From Odontocerum albicorne (lineage: Eukaryota > Arthropoda > Insecta > Trichoptera > Odontoceridae): a DNA stretch of 64,000 nt. Of this stretch, positions 21,120-32,510 are shown in pieces (within the stretch, counting starts at the first letter, position 1; each line of letters begins with the position of its first letter). Made by a program: the position numbers and the translations under genes. A model generated the notes under the pieces. The model searched no databases and had not been told where the DNA came from. It saw only the letters and a list, made by a program, of their open reading frames with translations. The DNA lies in contig OX463859.1 of assembly GCA_949825065.1 (NCBI GenBank), positions 2,639,137-2,703,136 on the forward strand, in the 5' to 3' direction.

Positions 21120-22400
21120 TATATCCTATGGATAAATTGATTTTAGGTGAGTTTCTTAAAGTAAAAAATGTGAATGAGACTAGTGTGTAAGAAATACGAA
21201 AGGCTGCAAAAGACACGAAAAAAGGAAAAGCGTCAAGTTGTGATGAAGTGAGTGGAAAGAAGTAGTATAGTGAATGGGGGTGAGCGAACGATCGAGAGGG
21301 CTAAGTTAGTGTTTCATCAAATGTTGAAAATTGGCTATACACCGAAAGACTGGAGGAGTGTAGTGATATTTGTAAGAATGGAGTGTGGAAGTTACACGGC
21401 TATTAGTTCGCTGAATGTACTGTACTGGATTACATTTTCGTTGTTTACAGTACAACCTGGTGAGCTTATTGCCATGTGGCAATATCTTCCAACTATCCAG
21501 AAATATGTTAAAGAAGCCGTAAGTGAACACCAGACAGGGTCCATTTAAAGAAAATCTGGGTTCCAACGGAAATCGAACCTGTAACCTCCGGGTTGGGAAT
21601 CAAGTGTTTTACCAACTTGGTCACGGAGGTCGTCTTATAGTTAGTAAACTGTTGGAAAAAAAAACTGCAATAACGTAGTAAGTAAACTGTCAGAAAAATT
21701 CTGGTAGAAAGATTGAAAAAAAGTGCTCGATGCTCAGAGTTGCCTTTTTAACTAAAAGACGATGTGTAGATCAAATTTTCTTTTTGCGTATGCTTGTAGT
21801 AAAATGTGTGGCAAAAAATTAAAAGATTTTTTTTGGCGTTTTGGACTTGTAAAAAAACAATATGACCGCGTGATAAGGGTCAAGCTGTGGAAAATATTAA
21901 ATGAATATGGTATTGAATATATATAATATATTGATACGTGGTATTGCGTCATTATACGGCGAAAGTAGAGGATGTATTAGAGTTAACGGTGTGTTGACTT
22001 AGTGGTTTGATATTTCAAAAAGTGTAAATCATATATGTATTATGTCTCCCAGGTTGTTTAAGATACGAGTATACATAGACTCATGTGTGAAGGAGCCATA
22101 GAAGTCAATGGATGGCGTACAAATGTCGAATGGGAATGTATGAGGATTGCTGTATGCTGACGACATGATGAATCATAGAGTAGGATAAGTTTTTAGATAG
22201 TATATTCTTAGACGATAGAAGACTTATGAAGGCTATCGAGCGGCGTGTAGTGAAAGGAAACGATGTCAATATGGCACTGAAACTTATGTACTCGAATCTT
22301 ACAGTATAAAAATCTGCTAAGATGATAGTTCACAACGTTATTTTAGTACCAACTTTATTGAGAGTGAAGCGTCGAAGTGTATGATAAAAGGATTGAAAGG
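21120..22400 (+). pseudogene. LINE-B reverse transcriptase, long decayed copy
   Basis: Frame-broken but readable in order: EIRKAAKDTKKGKASSCDEV, AKLVFHQMLKIGYTPKDWRS, CGKKLKDFFWRFGLVKKQYD, RVIRVKLWKILNEYGIEYI, and AIERRVVKGNDVNMALKLMY. These match the fingers, palm and thumb of a non-LTR reverse transcriptase, with YDRV standing for the first palm aspartate region. Several stops and frameshifts make it inactive. SINE-A (21451-21636) sits inside it. Clade not resolved. Confidence 0.8.
21451..21636 (-). repeat. SINE-A copy inserted in LINE-B
   Basis: Complete layout on the minus strand: gacctccgtgaccaagttgg then taaaacac, B box caggttcgatttccg, and a tail with attgccacatggcaataagc. LINE-B coding sequence continues on both sides. 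Confidence 0.85.
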
Positions 22401-22664
22401 AGCCGAGAAATGTGTGCACTGACATGGAGTGATAGTGTATGACCGAATGACAGAATAACCTGTTTTGTTTGTTTAACTTAAAAACTTGTTTTTTTTTAAT
22501 TGAGAATGAATTAATTTGTCGACATTTGTATTTCATATTGGAATTGGATTTTTTAATGTAATAATCAAAAATCTATTTTATTAGACATTGAATCGGGAAA
22601 CATCACGTAGAATTGAGGATTTTTGAGATATGGATCTTTAGACGTATCCTCAAGACTCCCTGGA

Positions 22665-22729
22665 CAGATCGTGTTACACATGTGGAAGTCTTGCTCATGT
22701 GTAACACGATCTGTGTTACACATGAGCAA
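22665..22729. other. Two overlapping hairpins sharing one arm
   Basis: Arms 22665-22682 and 22696-22713 are perfect 18-bp complements (cagatcgtgttacacatg) with a 13-base loop. Arms 22691-22707 and 22713-22729 are perfect 17-bp complements with a 5-base spacer. The middle arm can pair with either side. Confidence 0.85.
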
Positions 22730-22819
22730 CTACTTGATACTGTGAAAATTCATAAGTTGCAATATATTGATCACATAATGAGAGACACATGACACATTTT
22801 AACATAACTGATTATCCAT

Positions 22820-23020
22820 GGAAAATAAATGCTGAAGAAGGCACCGCATCTCCTGATTTAAGAACCTGCGGAAATGGTTTGGGTGCAGTTCTGCTGAGTT
22901 GTTCCAGGTTGCAGTGAACATGATAAGGATTGCGATGATAGTGGCCAGCCCCCGAGATGGTGGTCAACCCCGAGATGGTGGCCAGCCCCCGGGGGACAGC
23001 ACTCCAAGGAGAAGAAAAAA
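22820..23020 (+). pseudogene. LINE-G C-terminal fragment
   Basis: With one stop the plus strand reads FKNLRKWFGCSSAELFQVAV, then NMIRIAMIVASPRDGGQPRD and GGQPP. The L-R-x-W-x-G-x-S-x-x-E-L-F-x-x-A...R-I-A-M-M pattern is the C-terminus of a common insect LINE polymerase. A short internal duplication repeats PRDGGQ. Confidence 0.55.
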
Positions 23021-23129
23021 GAATATTTTTAAATTTGATATATTGAAAATAAAATTGATATTAAGTTAGTATTGTTTGTTTTATTTACCTTTTTCTAACA
23101 TATTGAAATGAGCCGAATATGCATGCACA

Positions 23130-23520
23130 AGGAAGCATTCATGAGGGGACAGTGTATGAAAGAAACCGGAATCAATTTATATGAGATGAATGTGAACTTA
23201 AGTCTAATGTGTTGAATGAGATTAATAAGAACTCTCTAGATTGTTTTGGCACAAATTAATTAATAAAGATTAACAAAACAAATGTACAGTGCAAATGTGA
23301 AAGGAAGGCGTGGTAGAAAAAGACCAAGGAAAGTAGTATTGTATCTTGTGAATTATATTTTGAAAGAGGAAATGTAAGAAGTAAGATAAATCGTATGAGT
23401 TGTGTGAGAAGGTGTATGGGTGTAGAAGAGACCGAATATATTTTTCGAGATCAGAAAGTCTGGCACTCTGTCTTCTCTGCCTACTCCATCAGGGAAACGG
23501 CGTGATGGTATGTATGTATA
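23130..23520 (+). pseudogene. LINE-B 3' end fragment
   Basis: Decayed tail of ORF2: aaatgtacagtgcaaatgtg and gaaggcgtggtagaaaaaga correspond to QIYSANVSGRRGR at 45.1 kb. It ends with tctctgcctactccatcagg then gaaacggcgtgatggtatgt, the conserved LINE-B terminus. Confidence 0.75.
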
Positions 23521-23539
23521 TATGTGTACATGGTTAAAC

Positions 23540-23620
23540 TTAATACATCTGTCGGACTTATTACTATGGTATATAGCAGTTTCTTCCAGCCAACCAGATT
23601 ATATTGAGTTGTATTGCACT
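23540..23620 (-). repeat. SINE-A 3' tail fragment
   Basis: The minus strand has aatgaaagtgcaatacaact and tctggttggctggaagaaac, matching only the 3' end of SINE-A. Confidence 0.4.
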
Positions 23621-23679
23621 TTCATTGTTTATTAATTACTGGAAAGACTAATAGAAAAGAATGCTTGAGAAAGAAGTAG

Positions 23680-23985
23680 GCAATGGATGACTTATTCAAG
23701 ACGGTATACAAGAAGTGGGCAATAGATAACCTATTCAAGATGGTGTACAATAAGTGGGCAATGGGTGACTTATTCAAGACGGTGTACAAGAAGTGGGCAA
23801 TGGGTGATTTATTCAAAACGGTGTACAAGAAGTGGGCAATGGATGATTTATTCAAGCGGCGTACAAGAAGTGGGCAATGGATAACTTATTCAAGACGGTG
23901 TACAAGAAGTGGGCAATGGATGATTTATTCAAAACGGTGTACAATAAGCGGGCAGTGGATGACTTATTCAAGACGGTGTACAAGA
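23680..23985 (+). repeat. 39-bp minisatellite, array 1
   Basis: Nearly eight copies of atggatgacttattcaagac then ggtgtacaagaagtgggca. One unit (near 23850) has lost one base, which shifts the otherwise open frame. Open frames appear on both strands as a result of the period. Confidence 0.9.
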
Positions 23986-24840
23986 TAATATCATTTATTT
24001 GGCTTATAATAACCTGGTACGAGTACTAGACGAAATAGCGTAAATCGAATACGAAATAGCGTAAATCGAATTGAACAGTATAATTAATTCATCACAATTT
24101 AGTTCGAAAAAAAATACACCACACACGTGTATAAATTATATTAGAGGCTAAAACTATTAAAAAAATTAAAAAAACAATGCATGAATTTTTATTTATTGAA
24201 TGAATACACAGTAAAATGGTAAACTACTTTTTGCAAAAACTATTGGAGCAATGATGTTTGTATACAGCTTAACTTTTTCATTTCATGTCATTTTCGGTAG
24301 CTGAAGATTGCTTCGTTCAAATTTCAGTGCTTCTTTCTACGAGTATACTCGGGTTTACGTCAAATAATATTTATTTTGCGCGCTCGATGTGATCGAATAC
24401 TCGCTTGAACTATTCTGCAGTTTACTTCTTAAAAAAATATTTTGGCCCTAAGTCACACTCCTTATCTTCTTCTTCATACACACGCTGTACTTCTAGTTGA
24501 AAGAGATCATTCTCGCTTAGCTCTTCTGAATGGAAGTCAAGCACATTTCGCTTAGATCTTCTCAGTGAGAGTCAACGATGACTCATTATATATTATGTTA
24601 TACAGCCACTTCAAGCGGGAAATACGTGCATTTTGCTTGAGCGCGTTAATTGATTTAAGCGAGGTTTTCTTGCACTGTGTTCTAGGAAAGACCTGTTGCA
24701 GTTTGAATAAAATGCGGTGCGATCAGAGGCATTGTCCACGTTGAAACAATTTGATATTATGACAAATATTACCTTATTTTAATTTGATATGTTGAAAATA
24801 AAATTATTATTTCGTTAAACTTGAGAAATTGTAGCATGGT
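23986..24840. other. No gene seen
   Basis: AT-rich. A 21-bp direct repeat, acgaaatagcgtaaatcgaa plus t, occurs twice at about 24029-24070. Confidence 0.35.
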
Positions 24841-25090
24841 CCCTGTGACAATTCACAAATTTGCCCCAATACAACCTTGTGACGACGTTCAGTAATTTTA
24901 ATTATTTTATCAACTTTAATATAAGCCTCGATTCTAATAAATAGTTATTTAGGAAAATACGAGTACATTACATAAAACTAACAATAATGACAAATTAACA
25001 CACCTCGTTACAAATTAGCAACAATGTGGCAGTTTGTTAAAATCAAATAATATTTGGTGACGTTTGTCAAAAGTTACTACGTTATTCTGC
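24841..25090 (+). repeat. Interspersed repeat R6, copy 1
   Basis: Contains caaatttgccccaatacaac then cttgtgacgacgttcagtaa, and later gttacaaattagcaacaatg. It matches the minus strand of 33930-34170. Confidence 0.65.
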
Positions 25091-25458
25091 ATTGGCTAGG
25101 GATGGGGTATTCGATTTTTTATACCTATAATTAAATGTTCGTAATTAGTATTAATTCAAAGTGGATCTTGGCCTATTTAAAGATAGATACAAATCATACA
25201 ATACATTAGAAAGTCAGTATAATGAAAATTAGGAATTAAAACGTCAGTTTTGAAAAAAAAACTATTTTCGATTTAAAAAAAAATATTCGATTTGTAAAAA
25301 AAAAACGATTTTACCCCATCCCTTTGAGACATGACATTTCAAATGTCATGGGAACCATCCTATATTTTCTCAAGTATAGTATCGTTTTTTTAATTTACTC
25401 CATAGATCTTGTTGATAAGACGAAAAAACTAATAAATTGTTAGATTTTTTAACATAAG

Positions 25459-25580
25459 ACTTGATAATCCTAAAGATCATCATCTTGTGCTGCTCATGAC
25501 GGTGCATCATGACTCCCATGATAATCCTAAAGATCATCATCTTGTGTTGCTCATAACGGAGCATCATAACTCCCATGATA
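25459..25580 (+). repeat. 60-bp tandem duplication
   Basis: Two copies of a 60-bp block starting taatcctaaagatcatcatc. On the minus strand they encode a 20-residue repeat (MGVMMHRHEQHKMMIFRII). It lies just upstream of the 160-bp satellite. Confidence 0.75.
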
Positions 25581-25654
25581 GCCTCTGACGACTCACATTT
25601 ATCCATGTCTGTACTATTGACTATTAACACTGGTAATGATGCCTCTTATGTTGA

Positions 25655-27765
25655 TATACTCGTATATATCAGGATTATTACTAGCAAATTAAAAAGCGTT
25701 ATGATAATTCTAATGAGGCTTGTGTAGAAAACCCATAGGCGGTTCAAGTACAAATAATGAATAACAAGTTATCTAATCACCAGTCTATTTACACTGGTAA
25801 TGTTGCCGCTAATGTTCAAATACTCGTATATATCAAGATTATTATAAGCAAATTATGACGCATTGTGATAAATGAGGCTTGTGTGGAAAGCCCTTAGGCA
25901 TTTCCAAGTACAAATAATGAATAACAAGTTATCTAATCACCAGTCTATTGACACTGGTAATGTTGCCGCTAATGTGCAAATATATATCAAGATTATTATA
26001 AGCAAATTGTGATAAATGAGGTTTGTGTTGGAAAGCCCTTAGGCATTTCAAGTACAAATAATGAATAACAAGTTATTTAATCACCAGTCTATTGACACTG
26101 GTAATATTGACGCCAATTTTCAAATATACTATACGAGTATATCAGGAATATTAACTAACAAATTATGATAATTCTAATGAGGCTTGTTCAGAAAGCCCTT
26201 AGGCATTTTAAGTACAAATAATGAATAACAAGTTATTTAATCACCAGTCTATTGACACTGGTAATATTGACGCCAATTTTCAAATATACTATACGAGTAT
26301 ATCAGGAATATTAACTAGCAAATTATGATAATTCTAATGAGGCTTGTTCAGAAAGCCCTTAGGCATTTTAAGTACAAATAATGAATAACAAGTTATTTAA
26401 TCACCAGCCTATTGACACTGGTAATATTGACGCCAATTTTCAAATATACTATACGAGGATATCAGGAATATTAACTAGCAAATTATGATAATTCTAATGA
26501 GGCTTGTTCAGAAAGCCCTTAGGCATTTTAAGTACAAATAATGAATAACAAGTTATTTAATCACCAGTCTATTGACACTGGTAATATTGACGCCAATTTT
26601 CAAATATACTATACGAGTATATCAGGAATATTAACTAGCAAATTATGATAATTCTAATGAGGCTTGTTCAGAAAGCCCTTAGGCATTTTAAGTACAAATA
26701 ATGAATAACAAGTTATTTAATCACCAGCCTATTGACACTGGTAATATTGACGCCAATTTTCAAATATACTATACGAGTATATCAGGAATATTAACAAGCA
26801 AATTATGATAATTCTAATGAGGCTTGTTCAGAAAGCCCTTAGGCATTTTAAGTACAAATAATGAATAACAAGTTATTTAATCACCAGCCTATTGACACTG
26901 GTAATATTGACGCCAATTTTCAAATATACTATACGAGGATATCAGGAATATTAACTAGCAAATTATGATAATTCTAATGAGGCTTGTTCAGAAAGCCCTT
27001 AGGCATTTTAAGTACAAATAATGAATAACAAGTTATTTAATCACCAGTCTATTGACACTGGTAATATTGACGCCAATTTTCAAATATACTATACGAGTAT
27101 ATCAGGAATATTAACAAGCAAATTATGATAATTCTAATGAGGCTTGTTCAGAAAGCCCTTAGGCATTTTAAGTACAAATAATGAATAACAAGTTATTTAA
27201 TCACCAGCCTATTGACACTGGTAATATTGACGCCAATTTTCAAATATACTATACGAGGATATCAGGAATATTAACTAGCAAATTATGATAATTCTAATGA
27301 GGCTTGTTCAGAAAGCCCTTAGGCATTTTAAGTACAAATAATGAATAACAAGTTATTTAATCACCAGCCTATTGACACTGGTAATATTGACGCCAATTTT
27401 CAAATATACTATACGAGGATATCAGGAATATTAACTAGCAAATTATGATAATTCTAATGAGGCTTGTTCAGAAAGCCCTTAGGCATTTTAAGTACAAATA
27501 ATGAATAACAAGTTATTTAATCACCAGTCTATTGACACTGGTTATATTGACGCCAATTTTCAAATATACTATACGAGTATATCAGGAATATTAACAAGCA
27601 AATTATGATAATTCTAATGAGGCTTGTTCAGAAAGCCCTTAGGCATTTTAAGTACAAATAATGAATAGCAAGTCCTCTAATCACCAGTCTATTGACACTG
27701 GTAAAGTTGCCGCTAATGTTCAAATACATATCAGGATTATTACTAGCAAATTATGATGCATCATG
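25655..27765 (+). repeat. 160-bp satellite array
   Basis: About 13 units. From 26181 to 27621 the landmark ggcttgttcagaaagccctt recurs every 160 bp without a length change. The first three units and the last are diverged and vary in length. Each unit holds a short inverted repeat, ACCAGT...ACTGGT. No reading frame is conserved. Confidence 0.95.
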
Positions 27766-28110
27766 ATAATTCTAATGAGGCTTATGTTGATCGTTCTATT
27801 GGGGTAGGCAGGAAGGAGACAGCGCAAGACTTTCCTATCCCGACATACATATTTCGCCACTTCTACCTATACACGCATTATCATACAGCTCCTACGATTT
27901 TTCTGACTTTTATATTTCCTTGTTTCAAAAGTATATTATGTACTCGTATATATCATAATTACTACTAAATTAGATTGAATATATACACGTATACTTGTAT
28001 ATCAAAACTATAATGAGGTAATGATGACGCGTTGTGATCTAATATTAAATGAATTTTATTTCTTATGCCCTTAGATATTTTCAATGCAAATGTAATGTGC
28101 AAATATAGGT
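27766..28110. other. No gene seen
   Basis: AT-rich flank of the satellite. The 71-residue frame at 27753-27968 starts in the satellite edge and has no known domain. Confidence 0.35.
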
Positions 28111-28819
28111 ATAGATCATTTAGCCAGAGGACTCATTTCGCAATAGTATGAGTAACAGTGCGTTTACAAAAACTTGTCACTTTATTTTTTTAATGAAGTG
28201 AAAAAGCAAAAAAAATATAAAAATAATATTTTATATTCAAACATTGAAATGAACACACACGTTTTGTAAATTAAATGTGCTGTCAACTTAAATTGTAATA
28301 ATCATAAAAATAAAATGAAAGTAAGTTTATTTAACATATTAATTGTTTAGGCATGGCAGATTCTAATAACAATAATGGAATTTTTAAGGATTAAAAATAA
28401 ATACTCGTATAAGTAAATATGTTCGTCAGCTTTAATTAGATTGTACATACAAAAATATTAATGTAAGATTATTGAACGTATTAATGTATCATAATTACAT
28501 AGTTACAATGCCAAATAATATTTTTTTCAAATAATAGTGGATAGAATGATACTAAATTTTAGAAAACTTTAAGTTTTAACAAAGTACATTCTAAGCTTTC
28601 GAAACGTTTTTAATTATACATTACATTAGACAAAAATCGCACTCCTAATTTCGACATGGTAGTGTTTTTCTAATCACCGAGTATTTTAAAAACAATACAA
28701 ACGTGCGCTCTGCGCGAACCAATCGTGTGGCATTCTAAAACCAATACCACTACGTAAGTTGTGTAATACGAGTGTTACTCACACTATTGCAAAATGACTC
28801 TTCTGGCTGAATGGTCTAT
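28111..28819. mobile_element. 709-bp element with about 48-bp terminal inverted repeats, family unknown
   Basis: The left end, atagatcatttagccagagg then actcatttcgcaatagtatg and agtaaca, is complementary to the right end with a handful of mismatches. The interior is AT-rich and has no transposase. No clear target duplication is visible. It behaves like a MITE, but I do not recognise the ends. Confidence 0.75.
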
Positions 28820-28907
28820 GAACAACATGATTTCCATCAGCAGACCATCTACACCAGAAGCGCTGCCTCTTATGTTTAAATAGCGTAAACTTAACAAAAT
28901 TAAATAC

Positions 28908-28975
28908 AACTGGATTTGAACCCGTAACTTCCGAGCTGGTAGAAAGGCTTCTTACCAATCAAGATCGTTATTGAT
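28908..28975 (-). repeat. SINE-A head fragment
   Basis: Minus strand: gatcttgattggtaagaagc and B box gggttcaaatccag, with the tail missing. Confidence 0.55.
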
Positions 28976-29229
28976 ATTGTTAGTGTGTATAAAAAGGGAT
29001 CATAGATAACTCATACAGACATATGTATCATCACGCCGTGTATACATTTTGAAAGAATTTCCCAAAAAATGTTCTCTTCGAGTGCTTCTCAAAGCTGCAC
29101 ACGTCACCCATTTCTCCAATACTAGGGCATACAAAATGTTAACTCAAATGGTATGATGAATTCTAGTTTTTTTATGAACACTGAATTTAAACTATTGACT
29201 ACTCATAATACACTAACTACTTAAAAACC

Positions 29230-30600
29230 AACTATGGCAGAGAAAATTGGTGGCCCTGGAACCGGGTAACTGTACTCTTTGGCGAGTCGTCAAGGGTATC
29301 AAGTGCTCGTCTCAAAACATACCACCTCTGCGCACAGCCTCAGGGTTGGCTGTTTCTGGCATTGACAAGTGCCTTGGCGGACGCTTACGAGAATACGTAC
29401 TCAATCACTTCCAACCTTGGAGTTGATGCCACCAAAGCTGTCGAGGACACTCTCGTTAGCTTTGCTTACTCCCCGACCAACCAAAACGAGGTGCAACTTT
29501 GCACCCCGTCCGAAATTGGTCGTATCCTTGAGAGACTTAAAATACGAAAATCCCTCGGCCTCGATAATATACACAATAGCCTTCTTAAACATTTACCACT
29601 TAAAGCGAGAATTTTTCTTCCTAAAATAATGAATGCCTCACGCCTTAATGGCTATTTTCCGAATATTTGAAAAATAGCCAATATTGTTCCTACCCACAAG
29701 CCAAATAAACCTACTGAAAATCCAACTAGCTACAGACCTATCAGCCTTATCCCAGGTCTTGATAAGATCTTTGAGAGAGTGATTGCGTAAAAGCTAGTGT
29801 TCCATCATGAATCCAATAATACATTCCCCCATGAGCAATTTGGATTCATCTATCATGTTCTCCCTCAAAGTCAAGTAAAGAGTGCCATCGATGCCTTTAT
29901 TTATTGGTGGTTGCCTGGTTGAGTGGCAGGACGTGGTTAAACACCTCGGATTGCGCCAAGACTGACGACTGATGTAGAAAACCCATCTGAATACTATCAG
30001 AGAGAAGTCACAAGGGCATAGGGGTTATCAGTTCAATATTTCATCGACGCAGCTTCCTTTCATCCAAAAATAAGTTCCTCCTCTATTTAACCCTTATTAA
30101 TCCTATCTTGGCCTATGCTGCACCCGTTTGGGGTAGTGTGAGCAACACGTATCACCTGAAACTCCAATGAGGGCAGAACAAGGCATTCAAAATCTCTTTC
30201 AACACCCATCCCAGAACAAACCTTACCCAACTTCACACCGAAGAGCAAGAAGAAATCTTACAATACCTCATCCTTTCTTGGATCGTAAAGTTCTATAAAA
30301 GTCAACAAAATCCCAGTAATCCCTTAGTTACTGCCCTGGGGGCTTACGAGAGTAAATCCGATCTACCCTTCCGTTATAAGCACAAGCTCCCGAAGCATTA
30401 TCTGTTGCCTGACTAGTCCACCTACAGTATTAGCTGGGACCTGAGTGAATATGATCGAATACCAAGATCTGAGTGAATATGATCGAATACAAGTAGCCTG
30501 AACGAGTGGACTTGTTCTTGCTAAATAATTATGTGTAAGAATTGTTATCTAGTTATACGTAACATAGTATGTACTATATGTAGGTGTTAATTATTTCTAA
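29230..30600 (+). pseudogene. LINE-F (Jockey-like) endonuclease-RT polyprotein, decayed
   Basis: The product would copy LINE RNA into DNA at a nicked genomic site. Readable in order: LWRVVKGIKCSSQNIPPLRT (linker before the reverse transcriptase), LKIRKSLGLDNIHNSLLKHL, ASRLNGYFPNI with a stop in place of the usual W-K, and SYRPISLIPGLDKIFERVI, which covers early RT motifs. The palm with the catalytic aspartates is deleted around 29885-30030. The C-terminus follows: NKFLLYLTLINPILAYAAPV, WGSVSNTYHLKLQ, then a stop. The 3' UTR matches 7.5 and 14.4 kb. The copy cannot be active. Confidence 0.88.
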
Positions 30601-30633
30601 GAAATCATATATTAATATGATAAAAAATAGATA

Positions 30634-30905
30634 GGCTTACGAGAGTAAATCCGTTCTACCCTTCCGTTATAAGCACAGACTCCCGAAGCATTATCTGTTG
30701 CCTGACTAGTCCACCTACAGTATTAGCTGGGACGACAAAGGTCTGAGTGAATGTGATGGAATACAAGTAGCCTGAACGAGTGGACTTGTTCTTGCTAAAT
30801 AATTATTTGTAAGAATTGTTATCTATTGTAGTTATACGTAACATAGTATGTATGTAGGTGTTAGTTATTTCTAAGAAATCATATATTAATATGATAAAAA
30901 ATAAA
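30634..30905 (+). repeat. Second copy of LINE-F 3' end
   Basis: Repeats 30340-30620 with few changes, starting ggcttacgagagtaaatccg and ending atatgataaaaaataaaaat. It lies head-to-tail with the first. Confidence 0.85.
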
Positions 30906-31045
30906 AATACAGGTAAAAGCCTAGTTTACTGGAGACACGACAAATGAAAGGCAACAAACCCAGATCCATTAAAATTGTGTGTCCAAATTTAATTACCTGT
31001 TGTTTTTTTCGCAAATTATGTATATTTCTTGTCATGTGTAAAATA
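30905..31045 (+). repeat. Repeat R4, copy 1
   Basis: Shared with 37275-37420: aaagcctagtttactg, aaatgaaaggcaacaaaccc, and an end of AATAAATAAATAAA type, which suggests a retroelement 3' end. Confidence 0.7.
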
Positions 31046-31059
31046 AATAAATAAAATCT

Positions 31060-31225
31060 AGTGAATTTTATTTTCAAATGATGAAACGTAGAAAGTCAAG
31101 GAAGTCGTAGGAGTTTTATGAGGTGTATGGGCTTAGAAGATGTGTGTTGAGATAGAAAAGTCTGACGCTCTGTCCTCTCTGCTTTACCCGTCTGGAAGAT
31201 GGCGTTATGACATGTATTTATGAAA
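31060..31225 (+). pseudogene. LINE-B 3' end fragment
   Basis: Contains gaaagtcaaggaagtcgtag then gagttttatgaggtgtatgg, and the terminus tctgtcctctctgctttacc, as in other LINE-B tails. A weaker relative may occur at 31765-31815. Confidence 0.65.
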
Positions 31226-32137
31226 GAAGATGCTGTGCTTAAGATGAAGAAAGATGCATTAAGATTGTTCGACCACATGTAATAAATAAATTATGAAACA
31301 TTTAGTTAAGAAGGTAACGTCTTTTTAATAAGAAAGTATCCACAACGACCTGTATGAACTTGAAAGATCTTGACTGCCGGTTGCCATGGAAGATTCATCC
31401 CCTTGCTATCAGAATTTTCTGTATAACAGAATAACAGGAAGTATGTAACTCATATTTCCCTGTAAATTGACTCAGTTATACCTAAAAAGTGTATTAAGAA
31501 GTTAAATGCTCAATTTAGCTTCCGAGATGTGGAAGATGTCGATATCTGAAAACCCATTTAACAAGTTCATTCCGTGTGTAATTGATGATGCTCTTAACAG
31601 CTTAGTACGTGAATGCGGCAACGAAAACATAATTAATTCACGATGATGTCATCGTGAATTAATTATGTAAATTATTTATTCCTATGTAGGAGTAAATAAT
31701 TAACCAATACATTAAACAAAAGTTTATGAATCAACAAAGGGTTTGCTATTATAGATAGAATTGAGTGGAGACCTGTTATCTCTGCCTAACCCAATAATAA
31801 CATGACGTTATGATGGTGATGTTGTTATTGTTTCACATGCAAGAAATCAAAAATTAAACATTATAGATATGGGTTACTTATCATTGAGATGTTTGCTTCT
31901 ATGATTCAGAGAACTAACTGCAGCAGACTTTATCAAACTTGAGATATGACAGTAGTTAGCAAACAAAACAGCCCTTAAATAGCCGGCCAATGTAGCTCTC
32001 AAATCAGTTACAGTGGTTCGTTCTACTGGAAGTTACCAAGTTCTATTTTGGTTAAACTCTGTGTGATCATAAGCATTGATTTTTTAAATTGTTTTAACGA
32101 TCTCGGTTATTATAATAATATACTTTCGTTGTATAAA
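31226..32137. other. No gene seen
   Basis: AT-rich. It contains the perfect palindrome listed separately and a possible LINE-B terminus near 31765-31815. Confidence 0.35.
31627..31668. other. Perfect 20-bp inverted repeat, 2-base loop
   Basis: The left arm acataattaattcacgatga is the exact complement of the right arm. It could extrude as a cruciform. No T-run or gene end is nearby that would make it a terminator. Confidence 0.9.
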
Positions 32138-32323
32138 GTCCAATCTGGCGGGTTTATGGTGTTTAAGAAATCTTTTCCAACCTACCAGAAAGATGCTAAC
32201 GACACTTAAAGTGAAAACAAGATTAAAAATCTTTAAAAAAAAATTGTGTACTGACGGGAATCGAACGCGCACGCATCTTCGGGCTGGGAGACAGGAGTAT
32301 TAATAACTAGGCTACCTAAGTTG
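32138..32323 (-). repeat. SINE-A copy, left arm of inverted pair
   Basis: Minus strand: A-box region taggtagcctagttattaat, B box cgttcgattcccgtc, and a tail that includes ataaacccgccagattgg. Confidence 0.75.
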
Positions 32324-32338
32324 TCTAATAGTAAAACG

Positions 32339-32510
32339 GTAACCTCCGTGGCTTAGTTTGCAAAATTCCTATTTTCCAGCCCGAGGATTACGGGTTCGAT
32401 TCCTGTTAGAACCTAATTTTTTTTAAATATATTCTAGTCTTGTTTTAACTTAAGTCCTCTTTTGTGAAAGTGATTGCTTTAAGGCAATAAGACCTCCAGG
32501 TAGTTGTATA
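32339..32510 (+). repeat. SINE-A copy, right arm of inverted pair
   Basis: Plus strand: aacctccgtggcttagtttg, B box cgggttcgattcctg, a middle with attctagtcttgttttaact, and a decayed tail (aaggcaataagac). Its head faces the head of the neighbouring copy. Confidence 0.75.

Noticed and set aside
25655..27765. CRISPR-like array
   Set aside because: Units are 160 bp and contiguous, with no unique spacers. This is a eukaryotic satellite.
25655..27765. Hammerhead ribozyme in the satellite
   Set aside because: The short ACCAGT...ACTGGT stem is present, but the conserved CTGATGA and GAAA core is not.
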